Shown here: piece after piece, positions 7,022 to 13,701 of the stretch
Layout: every line of letters starts with the position of its first letter
Position numbering within the stretch: position 1 is the stretch's first letter
Source: Candidatus Elusimicrobium euhamitermitis
GTDB taxonomy: Bacteria > Elusimicrobiota > Elusimicrobia > Elusimicrobiales > Elusimicrobiaceae
Reading direction: 5' to 3'
Length of the DNA stretch: 19,428 nt
NCBI GenBank assembly: GCA_031254225.1
Contig: JAIRUU010000107.1
Span: 1 to 19,428 of the forward strand
The notes under the pieces: generated by a model
What the model was told of the DNA's origin: nothing
The model's input: the letters and a program-made list of their open reading frames with translations, nothing else
Databases searched by the model: none
Made by a program: the position numbers and the translations under genes

Positions 7022-8332
7022 ATGCAAAAAATAAAAAATTTCTTTTCCGCCTTTTACCGCGGCTACTGTAAAGTTAAAGAAATAATTTTTTATTTTCTTC
7101 TGGCGGCCATAATCGCGTGCGGCGTTTTCATTTACGTTAAAGACAGAGATTTTAAAGAAAAGCAAATGCTGTCCGACGTAAACGCGTTTCCCGCCGTTTC
7201 CGTTCAAGAGGAATCTTTTGAAAGCACTCCGCTTTATACTCGTCTTGAATCCGCGGGTATGGATAGGCTGCAGATATTGGCTATAGTCAATAAACTTGAC
7301 GGCGTTATGCAGACGCGTAAGCTGAGAAAGCATGATTCTTATATGCTTTTTACCGGCGACGACGGGGACTTTAAACTGCTTGTAGTCACGCGGGATTTGA
7401 GCCGTTACTATGTGGCGAACATCGGCGGGGAACATCTGGTCGCAGGCATTATTGACATTGAAGTCAAAACGCGCGTGAGGACCGCGCGCGGCGAAATAAG
7501 AAATTCTCTTTTTAATTCCATGCGTTCAAAAGGCATGGAAGCGCCGCTTATCGTTGCGTTTACCGACGTATTTTCATGGAATATTGATTTTAATACGGAG
7601 ACCAGAAACGGCGACGATTATTCCGTGATTTGGGAAGAAGATTATACCGCAGCCACTAATCTGGTTGTTGACCAGCGCATACTTGCCGCGAAATATGAAG
7701 GCGTCGGCGCAGGCAAAAATTACGCTTTTAATTTTGAAAGCGATTTTTTTGATAAAGACGGCAAGATAAGCAAAAGGATGTTTTTAAAGTCGCCCATCAG
7801 TTTTAAAGGCGTAAGAATAACGTCCCGTTTCAGCCGTTCGCGCATGCACCCGATACTGCGCATAAGGCGGCCGCATCTCGGCATTGACTATGCCGCGCCC
7901 CTGGGCACGCCGGTGGAAGCGGTGGCGGACGGCGTCGTAAAATTCGCGGGCGTTGAGGGCGGGTTTGGCAATTATATAGAAATAAACCACCCTAATAATT
8001 ACACCACCTGTTACGGGCATTTGAAAGGTTTTAACGTAAAAACAGGCGAGCATGTGCGCCAGGGCAAAGTGGTGGGCTTCGTCGGCAGAACTGGGCTTGC
8101 GACGGGCCCGCACCTTGATTTCAGAATAAGGGAAGGCGTGAAATATATGGATTTCCTTGCAATGCATAACCGTAATGCTTCCGTCGGGGAAGTGCCGGCG
8201 GATAAGATGAAAGAGTTTAAAGCGTTAAGAGACAGATTTATTCATATTCTTGACTTAAAGGCCGCGCCCGAAGCGCCGGCGCCGCCGTCTGCGGACGAAG
8301 AAAACGAACTTGGCGGAGACATAACCGAATGA
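7022..8332 (+). CDS. Membrane-anchored M23 family peptidase
   Basis: A 436-residue envelope protein. One N-terminal membrane segment (about 21-39) anchors it with a large periplasmic part. Residues 60-270 form an uncharacterised N-terminal region like that of other M23 envelope proteins. The C-terminal LytM/peptidase M23 domain spans about 265-400. Zinc-site motif 1 is intact (H285-L-G-I-D289), and H333 in CYGHL fits the catalytic His. The usual HxH motif reads H364-L-D366-F, so the second His, normally a zinc ligand, is Asp. It may still bind zinc through Asp, or be a non-catalytic LytM activator. The tail is Ala/Pro/Glu-rich. The start is supported by AGAGG upstream. It lies 14 nt after ptb and overlaps the next gene by 4 nt (ATGA). 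Confidence 0.88.
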   Translation: MQKIKNFFSAFYRGYCKVKEIIFYFLLAAIIACGVFIYVKDRDFKEKQMLSDVNAFPAVSVQEESFESTPLYTRLESAGMDRLQILAIVNKLDGVMQTRKLRKHDSYMLFTGDDGDFKLLVVTRDLSRYYVANIGGEHLVAGIIDIEVKTRVRTARGEIRNSLFNSMRSKGMEAPLIVAFTDVFSWNIDFNTETRNGDDYSVIWEEDYTAATNLVVDQRILAAKYEGVGAGKNYAFNFESDFFDKDGKISKRMFLKSPISFKGVRITSRFSRSRMHPILRIRRPHLGIDYAAPLGTPVEAVADGVVKFAGVEGGFGNYIEINHPNNYTTCYGHLKGFNVKTGEHVRQGKVVGFVGRTGLATGPHLDFRIREGVKYMDFLAMHNRNASVGEVPADKMKEFKALRDRFIHILDLKAAPEAPAPPSADEENELGGDITE

Positions 8333-8901
8333 AGAAAAAAATAGTGCTTACGGGCGGCCCGAGCGGCGGCAAGACCACGGCACTGTCAATAATAAAAGAA
8401 AATTTCGGCGCCAGGGTGGAAATTGTTAAAGAGGCCGCGACGCTCATTTACAGCGGCGGCTTCCCGCGCAAAGACGGCAGCGCGCCGCACACTTACCACG
8501 CGCAGAGAATTATTTATTTTGTTTCCAGAGAACTGGAAGAAATGGCGGAAAAAATTGCGCCGGAGGCAGAACTTATAATCTGCGACCGCGGCACTTTGGA
8601 CGGCGCCGTTTACTGGCCTTACGGCGCGGAAGATTTTTTTAAAAACATGAATACGACGATAGAGGAAGAACTGAAAAGATACTATATGGTTATTCACCTG
8701 TCCCCGCCGAGGAACGAAAATTTTTACCAATCCACGTCCGTGCGTACCGAGGATTTGAAAGGCGCGCTGGAAGTTGACCGTAAAATTTTAGAAGTCTGGC
8801 AGGCGCACCCGAACAGAATTATAATTAACGAGAACGCGACGTATTTTGAAAAAGCCGGTATAATCAAGGAAATAATTACTAAAGTTTTGAAGGAGAGATA
8901 A
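8329..8901 (+). CDS. P-loop NTPase, AAA_28-like
   Basis: A 190-residue soluble P-loop protein. Walker A is G9-G-P-S-G-G-K15-T16 near the N-terminus. A hydrophobic strand ending in CDRG (AELIICDRGTLDGAVYW) is the likely Walker B region. The small size and the conserved CDRGTLDG block fit the AAA_28 / NadR-kinase-like ATPases, whose substrates are mostly unknown; some relatives phosphorylate small molecules. RNENFYQSTSVRTED may form the lid region. It overlaps the M23 gene by ATGA and is followed without a gap by the SEC-C gene, so it is co-translated with both. The link to peptidoglycan or fermentation is positional only. Confidence 0.75.
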   Translation: MKKKIVLTGGPSGGKTTALSIIKENFGARVEIVKEAATLIYSGGFPRKDGSAPHTYHAQRIIYFVSRELEEMAEKIAPEAELIICDRGTLDGAVYWPYGAEDFFKNMNTTIEEELKRYYMVIHLSPPRNENFYQSTSVRTEDLKGALEVDRKILEVWQAHPNRIIINENATYFEKAGIIKEIITKVLKER

Positions 8902-9312
8902 ATGTTTTGGAATATTTTTAAGAAAAAAGAAACAAGCGGGCCTCCCGCAGCCGCGCCGGAGCAAAACGCGCCGGTTAAGACGGGAAAACCTGAGAAAAAG
9001 GAAACTATTGAGGAGCGCATTGAGCGGGAACTTCTGTCTTTGCCGGGCCCCATGCGCCGGCAAATGGCCAATCCTGCGGTCAAAGCCAAGTTTGTTGAAA
9101 TTGCCAAACGCATGGAGCGCGACGGCGTTGATTTTAAAAACGCCAAAGCCATGAAAAAGTGGGTCAAAGAACACGAGGCGGAACTGAAACAGGAAAACGC
9201 GGGTCCTAAAATTGAGACGGTAAGAAAAACCGGCGAAGATATAGGCCGCAATGACCCCTGCCCGTGCGGAAGCGGCAAAAAATACAAAAAATGCTGCGGC
9301 GCGGGAAAATAA
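8902..9312 (+). CDS. SEC-C zinc-motif protein
   Basis: A 136-residue protein. Its last 22 residues form a SEC-C motif (G115-R-N-D-P-C120-P-C122-G-S-G ... K-K-C131-C132), the zinc-binding tail first described at the C-terminus of SecA. The N-terminal 30 residues are Pro/Ala-rich and probably flexible. Residues 34-100 are charged and helical (TIEERIERELLSLPGPMRRQ, KAMKKWVKEHEAEL). There is no SecA motor domain, so this is a free-standing SEC-C protein, possibly an adaptor that binds ribosomes or SecB, as suggested for other SEC-C proteins. The ATG follows the preceding stop directly, with GGAGAG just upstream. Confidence 0.85.
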   Translation: MFWNIFKKKETSGPPAAAPEQNAPVKTGKPEKKETIEERIERELLSLPGPMRRQMANPAVKAKFVEIAKRMERDGVDFKNAKAMKKWVKEHEAELKQENAGPKIETVRKTGEDIGRNDPCPCGSGKKYKKCCGAGK

Positions 9313-9313
9313 A

Positions 9314-9850
9314 ATGAGACTATTTATGAAAAAAATTATTCTCTTTACGATAATATGCGCGGCGGTATTTTTGGGTTGTAAAAAACAAGAATCTACCCCA
9401 GCGCAGTCAGTGGAGAAAAAAGATGTAGTGTCCGCGGAATTACGGACGGCATTTGATACTTATAAAAAAATAGTCAAGGCGCAGAGGGGATATTTTGACA
9501 AAAACCATACTGTCGCTACTTTCAAACAACTTAATATTGAAGTTCCGGGCGGGGCTATTAAGCCGTGTATTACATTGCCGCAAAAAGATAATTATACGCA
9601 ATGTGTTATTACGGATAAATATGAGTTTTATCTAAGAGGCGTAAAAAATACTGGTTACACAATATTTTTAACGCCTCTGGATAAAAGTTTTTATATGTCT
9701 GATTTTGGTTCTCAAAAAATCAGAAATCCTTATATATACTGTTCTGCTCCTATGACAAAAGACGGAAATATATGTGAATTTTTAGGCGGGAAAAGAGATC
9801 CGTCAGGTGATATGGGCAATTTAATAGCTTATAATATATCTTTAGAATAA
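9314..9850 (+). CDS. Putative lipoprotein with pilin-head-like domain
   Basis: A 178-residue protein from the ATG at 9314; an ATG at 9326 is almost equally likely and gives 174. It starts 1 nt after the SEC-C stop. A hydrophobic N-terminus ending FLGC (C22) looks like a lipoprotein signal, although F at -3 is not ideal. The soluble part resembles the head of the neighbouring pilin (10046-10561): A56-Q-R-G-Y-F-D-K-N64 aligns with A54-E-E-R-F-Y-L-E-N62, followed in both by a stretch ending in L-[ND]-[IV]. Near the C-terminus both have Cys, then C-x3-GG, then a final Y-x-I. It has no prepilin leader and no pilin N-terminal helix. It has lower-GC codons than the four genes before it. Function unknown. 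Confidence 0.7.
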   Translation: MRLFMKKIILFTIICAAVFLGCKKQESTPAQSVEKKDVVSAELRTAFDTYKKIVKAQRGYFDKNHTVATFKQLNIEVPGGAIKPCITLPQKDNYTQCVITDKYEFYLRGVKNTGYTIFLTPLDKSFYMSDFGSQKIRNPYIYCSAPMTKDGNICEFLGGKRDPSGDMGNLIAYNISLE

Positions 9851-9870
9851 AGCTGTTTTAATGCTTATAT

Positions 9871-9907
9871 AAAAAATCTCCGGACAAAAAGTCCGGAGAT
9901 TTTTTTA
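9871..9907 (+). terminator. Strong rho-independent terminator
   Basis: The perfect 10-bp stem ATCTCCGGAC / GTCCGGAGAT (9876-9885, 9891-9900) has an AAAAA loop, A/T flanks that extend the stem, and a T6 tract. It ends the buk-to-lipoprotein run. Confidence 0.92.
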
Positions 9908-10030
9908 TTTAATTTTTACCCCAGATGTCCGCTCCGCGGATATTGCCGCGCGGCGTTAAGGCGGAAGGTGTAATTATTTTAGATAAGAAAAAAGTATTTA
10001 GACTACATAGCTCCCGACGTAATCAGAATT

Positions 10031-10065
10031 TTATATATTTTCTATATGACGAAGAAAATATATAA
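10031..10065 (+). promoter_or_regulatory. Perfect 12-bp hairpin around the pilin start codon
   Basis: TTATATATTTTC (10031-10042) is the exact reverse complement of GAAAATATATAA (10054-10065). The 11-nt loop TATATGACGAA holds the ATG. No Shine-Dalgarno is visible. The left arm also contains the TATATT that would be a -10 box 6 nt before the ATG, so the symmetry could be an operator at DNA level or a start-codon-presenting hairpin at RNA level. Confidence 0.5.
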
Positions 10066-10561
10066 CGGTTTTACGCTTATTGAACTTTTGGTCGTCGTAT
10101 TAATAATAGGAATTTTGGCGGCCATAGCCGTTCCGCAATACCGTATTTCCGTTTTAAAATCAAGATATTCGGCCCTGTATGTAAATTTAAAATCATTGGC
10201 GGAGGCGGAGGAAAGATTTTATCTTGAAAACGGACAATATACCGCAAATATGGGCGATTTAGACGTTTTTATTGCAGACATAAAAAAAATAACGACCACC
10301 GGGAACCTTACCGGGTCCAATTACATATTGCTCAACGCGGGCAGACACAACGGACAAAGAGTGTTCGGAGAACTTCCGGAAGGAGGAGGGCTGAGTTTTA
10401 TATTAAATAACTCAGACGCTCCGGGTTCCATTGAATGTTATACGCCGAATATAGCCGCGCCTAATAAAGATAGTTTGTATGACAAAGTATGCCAGTCTAT
10501 GGGCGGAATATACCTGGCCGCCGGCGGCGACGGAACGGCGCGCGTTTATAAAATCAAATAA
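10046..10561 (+). CDS. Type IV pilin / pseudopilin-like protein (PilE/GspG type)
   Basis: A 171-residue prepilin-like protein. The short basic leader MTKKIYNG is followed by the cleavage site G8/F9 and the class III motif FTLIELLVVVLIIGILAAIAVP. Glu at mature position 5 (E13), which is needed for assembly, is present. The hydrophobic helix serves as membrane anchor and assembly core. The head domain (about 55-171) has C131 and C149, probably a disulfide loop, then SMGG and a terminal VYKIK. It could be a pilus subunit, a type II secretion pseudopilin or a competence pilin. No pilus motor, peptidase or secretin gene is nearby, so which machine it serves is open. It is preceded by a terminator and 139 nt of non-coding DNA, so it has its own promoter. 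The stop lies 5 nt from the convergent gpmI stop. Confidence 0.88.
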   Translation: MTKKIYNGFTLIELLVVVLIIGILAAIAVPQYRISVLKSRYSALYVNLKSLAEAEERFYLENGQYTANMGDLDVFIADIKKITTTGNLTGSNYILLNAGRHNGQRVFGELPEGGGLSFILNNSDAPGSIECYTPNIAAPNKDSLYDKVCQSMGGIYLAAGGDGTARVYKIK

Positions 10562-10566
10562 ATAAT

Positions 10567-12120
10567 TTATTTAATAATCAGCGAACGTCTTTCCATTTCT
10601 TTTGGTTTTTCTATGCCCATGATATCAAGTATGGTCGGCGCAACGTCGCCCAGGCAGCCCATGCTTTCAAGCTCAACGCCTTTGACGTTTTTATCAACAT
10701 AAATAAATTCCACCAGGGCGCAGGTGTGCGCGGTTTTGGGCATATTTGTTTTTTCGTCAAACATAAGTTCGGCGTTGCCGTGGTCAGCCGTTATTAAAAC
10801 GGAGTAGCCGTTTGCAAGGCCCGCTTCCGTCACTTTTCCGGCGCAAATATCTACGGTTTCCACGGCGGAGATTACGGATTTCATATTGCCCGTGTGGCCC
10901 ACCATATCGCAGTTGGCAAAGTTAACCAAAATGAAATCATATTTTTTTGTATTAATCTGTTCAACGGTTTTGTCCGCGACGATAAAAGCTTCCATCTCAG
11001 GGTGCTCCGCAAAAGTGGCGGGGTCAAAGCGTCCTTTGATTTCAATTCTGTCCTCGCCCGCAAACGGTTTTATAAGTTTGCCGTTAAAGAAAGACGTGAC
11101 GTGTTTAAATTTCTGCGTTTCAGCAATGCGCAGCTGCTTTAAACCTTTTGCGCCCAAAATTTCGCCAAGCAGATTATTCATGCTGTCGCCTTCCGTCATG
11201 GAAGGCAGCGCGTTAAATTCAAAAGAATCATAATATTTTGTCAGTCCGCAAAATACCACGGGCACAAACTTTGCGCGTTTGCCGGGGTAATCTTTATCAA
11301 TAAAAGCGCGGGTTAACTCAATAGCGCGGTCTTGGCGGAAGTTGAAAAATATAACGCTGTCCCCGTCGGAAACGCCTTTATAATCGCCGATAACCGTCGG
11401 CGGAATATATTCATCCACCATATCTGTGCCGTCGGGCGTTTTGTCTTTTTCGTAGGAAACACTAACGGCTTCCTCCGCGTTTTTGACGGTGCGGACGCCC
11501 TTTGCTTCAGTTATAAGCGCGTAAGCTTTGTCAGTCAAAACCCAGTCTTCGCTGCGGTCCATATTATAGTAACGGCCTGCCAAAGTGGCAATCTGGCCGA
11601 CGCCCGCTTTTTTAATTTCCGCTTCCAGCTGGCGCACGAAACCGAGCGCGCTCCTGGGCGGAGTATCGCGCCCGTCTGCGAAAAAATGGACGTAGATTTT
11701 TTTAATTCCTTTTTTGGCGGCGTAATCAATTATCGCGTACAAATGGTCCTGATGCGCGTGCACGCCTTCGTCCTGCACAAGGCCCATGACATGCAGCGCG
11801 GAATTTTTATTTAAACAGTTATCAATGCAGGCCTTAAAAGGTTTGGAATTGAACAGCGAACCGTCCTCAATAGTATCTCTTAATCTTTTGAGTTCCTGTA
11901 TAACAATTCTGCCCGCGCCCAGATTTAAGTGGCCGACTTCAGACGAGCCCATGTACCCAGCCGGCAGGCCGACCATTTCGCCCGAAGCTTCCAAAAACGT
12001 GCTGGGACAGTCGTTTAAATATTTTGTTATATTAGGCGTTTTTGCCTGTTTTACGGCGTTATATTTATATTGCTCGCGCCGGCCCCAGCCGTCGCGGATA
12101 ATCAAAATTACTTTTTTCAT
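10567..12120 (-). CDS. gpmI: 2,3-bisphosphoglycerate-independent phosphoglycerate mutase
   Basis: A 517-residue metal-dependent iPGM of the alkaline-phosphatase superfamily (usual length about 510). It interconverts 3- and 2-phosphoglycerate in glycolysis/gluconeogenesis. The first metal ligand region is LIIRDGWG (D10). The phosphoserine nucleophile is in MGSSEVGHLN (S60). FADGRDTPP and VHAHQDH contribute to the substrate site. The C-terminal metal-binding blocks NFANCDMVGHTG and ITADHGNAELM are intact. The ATG has AGGAGGACGG about 10-18 nt upstream. The leader contains several hairpins (see 12162-12234). It is separate from the dnaQ operon upstream and convergent with the pilin gene. Confidence 0.96.
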   Translation of the reverse strand: MKKVILIIRDGWGRREQYKYNAVKQAKTPNITKYLNDCPSTFLEASGEMVGLPAGYMGSSEVGHLNLGAGRIVIQELKRLRDTIEDGSLFNSKPFKACIDNCLNKNSALHVMGLVQDEGVHAHQDHLYAIIDYAAKKGIKKIYVHFFADGRDTPPRSALGFVRQLEAEIKKAGVGQIATLAGRYYNMDRSEDWVLTDKAYALITEAKGVRTVKNAEEAVSVSYEKDKTPDGTDMVDEYIPPTVIGDYKGVSDGDSVIFFNFRQDRAIELTRAFIDKDYPGKRAKFVPVVFCGLTKYYDSFEFNALPSMTEGDSMNNLLGEILGAKGLKQLRIAETQKFKHVTSFFNGKLIKPFAGEDRIEIKGRFDPATFAEHPEMEAFIVADKTVEQINTKKYDFILVNFANCDMVGHTGNMKSVISAVETVDICAGKVTEAGLANGYSVLITADHGNAELMFDEKTNMPKTAHTCALVEFIYVDKNVKGVELESMGCLGDVAPTILDIMGIEKPKEMERRSLIIK

Positions 12121-12161
12121 ATGCAGACTCCGTCCTCCTAATGACTTTCCTCTCCCTAAAA

Positions 12162-12234
12162 GCCCGCAAAACCTTGCGGGCGTATAAACTAGTCAGGGGC
12201 CTTCAGGCCCCGCCGTTTCAGCGAAGCTGAAAAC
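12162..12234 (-). terminator. Three tandem hairpins in the gpmI leader; the first is terminator-like
   Basis: There are three close stems: GCCCGCAA/TTGCGGGC (12162-12181), GGGGCC-TTCA-GGCCCC (12196-12211) and TTTCAGC-GAA-GCTGAAA (12216-12232). Read on the minus strand, the last one before gpmI is followed by TTTTAGGG, a terminator-like layout 41 nt before the ATG. It could end read-through from dnaQ or act as an attenuator of gpmI. The choice cannot be made from sequence alone. Confidence 0.55.
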
Positions 12235-12345
12235 GTGAGAGGACACAGGTGAAGATTTTATACTCAACATGTACACAAATATGCGCCGTATCCGGCTGGA
12301 AAAACTCGGCGCAAAAAATGGAACTTTTTTCCCCAGCTTGCGCTG

Positions 12346-12383
12346 CCCCTCACCCCTACCCCTGCCACGCAGGGGGCGAGGGG
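12346..12383. repeat. GC-rich imperfect hairpin, REP-like
   Basis: CCCCTCACCCCTACCCCTGC is followed by CAC and then GCAGGGGGCGAGGGG. The two sides pair with a few internal mismatches. It lies 20 nt past the dnaQ-like stop codon (minus strand) but lacks a T tract on that strand. The composition, C-rich on one side and G-rich on the other, contrasts with its AT-rich surroundings. It is a possible dispersed repeat or an untypical terminator. Confidence 0.5.
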
Positions 12384-12403
12384 AAAGGCTTATATATATT
12401 ATC

Positions 12404-12991
12404 TCAAATTTTGCGCAGCTGCAGGTCTTCCAAATCGCCCACTGTTTTTGCGCCGGCGGCTATAAATTTGGCAAGAAAATGGTAAAAAACTTTTTCTGTC
12501 ATTTTAGCGTCCGCCATGGCGCGGTGCCAGCCTTCGCTGCTAAGGCCCAGTTCCGTAACAATATGCCCCAAATTATTTTTTTTAAATCCGCCGTGTTTGC
12601 GGGAAAATTTTAACGTGTCCAGCACCATGCTTTGCGGTATGCGCAGCCCGCATAAAGAAAATTCATAGGCAAGAAACGGAATATCAAAATCCGCGTTATG
12701 GCAGACTATCACGGCGTTGTCCAGCATATCAACCAGACGCGGCGCGATATGTTCAAAACGCGGCGCGGCGGCGGCCATGGCATTTGTAATGCCGTGTATA
12801 TTTATAACTTCCTGAGGTATGATTACGCCCGGGTTTAATACGGCGGCAAACTCTTCTTTGGCGGTCTGCGCTCCGTTTATAACGACGGCAATTTCGCAAA
12901 TCCGCGCGCCCTGGACGGGGGACATACCGGTAGTTTCCGTGTCAAGAAAAGCAAATTTGGCCTCTTTTATTAACTGTTCTTTTAGATTCAT
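12404..12991 (-). CDS. DnaQ-like 3'-5' exonuclease (DEDDh)
   Basis: A 195-residue exonuclease of the DnaQ/PolC-epsilon proofreading superfamily. All three Exo motifs are visible: ExoI FLDTETTG (D17, E19), ExoII CHNADFD (D103), ExoIII HRAMADA (H156, D161), giving the DEDDh set. It removes 3' nucleotides from DNA. It may be the polymerase III proofreading subunit or a repair or oligonucleotide-turnover exonuclease; with no polymerase gene nearby this stays open. The start ATG overlaps the stop of the DUF3307-like gene by 4 nt, so it is translationally coupled as the last gene of a three-gene operon. Confidence 0.9.
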   Translation of the reverse strand: MNLKEQLIKEAKFAFLDTETTGMSPVQGARICEIAVVINGAQTAKEEFAAVLNPGVIIPQEVINIHGITNAMAAAAPRFEHIAPRLVDMLDNAVIVCHNADFDIPFLAYEFSLCGLRIPQSMVLDTLKFSRKHGGFKKNNLGHIVTELGLSSEGWHRAMADAKMTEKVFYHFLAKFIAAGAKTVGDLEDLQLRKI

Positions 12992-13701
12992 AAGATATAA
13001 ATTATTATTCTGACGAGTACGCCGGTTATAAGCGCGAATACCGCGCCGTAGTAAAGGCTGAATTTTGATACGTCAAAAAACCTGCGCGAGACCGCGTACC
13101 ACGACAAGCCAAACCACGCCGCGCACCACAAAAGCCACGAATAACCCGGCATAAGGCAAAAGCCGTACATAACGGCGCGCTGCAGAGCGGTAAAATAGAC
13201 TTCGTCGGGCGACGCTTGTTTTATATTGTAAAAATCAAATTCATAACTGCATATTATATTTTTTGCGTGACCCGTTACCAAAATCAGTCCGCAGGCGGCT
13301 ATCAGCCACGGCTCGGGAAATAAATTTCTACCTTCGGCAAGCCCGATGTCCGGCGATATTATGAAAACCGCCCACACCATCATTATTTTATGCCATATTA
13401 TTTTTACGGTCCGCGGCATGCCGTTTTGGTAATCGTCCGGCCGTTCAAAAATAAGGTCAAGCGCGTAATGCAAAACTGAAAATAATACCAGCGACGCAAT
13501 GCCGTTCAACGCCAGCGGCCCGATTTGAAACCACGTTACGTCAAGATATTTAAAATTAAACGCATAGGCTAAAATAAAAAATATTGCAAGATGTATAAAT
13601 TTTGCGGCCGCGCTCCTCATTTCCCAGTCGTAAAATTTCTTGGGCTGGAAAACAAGGTCTGTAAGCATTAAAGCAAAAAGCAAACGCCAGAATACAATCA
13701 T
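12988..13701 (-). CDS. Integral membrane protein, DUF3307-like
   Basis: A 237-residue protein with about six hydrophobic segments (for example 2-18, 34-50, 62-80, 107-120, 132-146, 175-200, 215-237). The N-terminal block FALMLTDLVFQPKKF followed by KFIHLAIFFIL matches the pattern of DUF3307 membrane proteins (acidic residue then xFQP, then a Lys and His in the next helix). A second block, VLHYALDLIFERP, places His and Asp in a later helix. The biochemical role of the family is unknown. It starts at the base after the histidine kinase stop and overlaps the exonuclease gene by 4 nt, so it is firmly within the operon. Confidence 0.7.
   Translation of the reverse strand: MIVFWRLLFALMLTDLVFQPKKFYDWEMRSAAAKFIHLAIFFILAYAFNFKYLDVTWFQIGPLALNGIASLVLFSVLHYALDLIFERPDDYQNGMPRTVKIIWHKIMMVWAVFIISPDIGLAEGRNLFPEPWLIAACGLILVTGHAKNIICSYEFDFYNIKQASPDEVYFTALQRAVMYGFCLMPGYSWLLWCAAWFGLSWYAVSRRFFDVSKFSLYYGAVFALITGVLVRIIIYIL

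Noticed and set aside
9251..9313. Upstream extension of the lipoprotein ORF
   Set aside because: It overlaps the SEC-C coding region in another frame and would bury the signal peptide.
9985..10030. Possible third copy of the 35-bp shared element upstream of the pilin (ACTACATAG and GACGT present)
   Set aside because: Only short pieces match and their order and orientation differ from the two real copies; this is within chance for such AT-rich DNA.
12249..12613. Plus-strand ORFs across the gpmI/dnaQ spacer and into the exonuclease gene
   Set aside because: They have no ribosome binding site, no recognisable domain, and overlap a conserved gene on the other strand.
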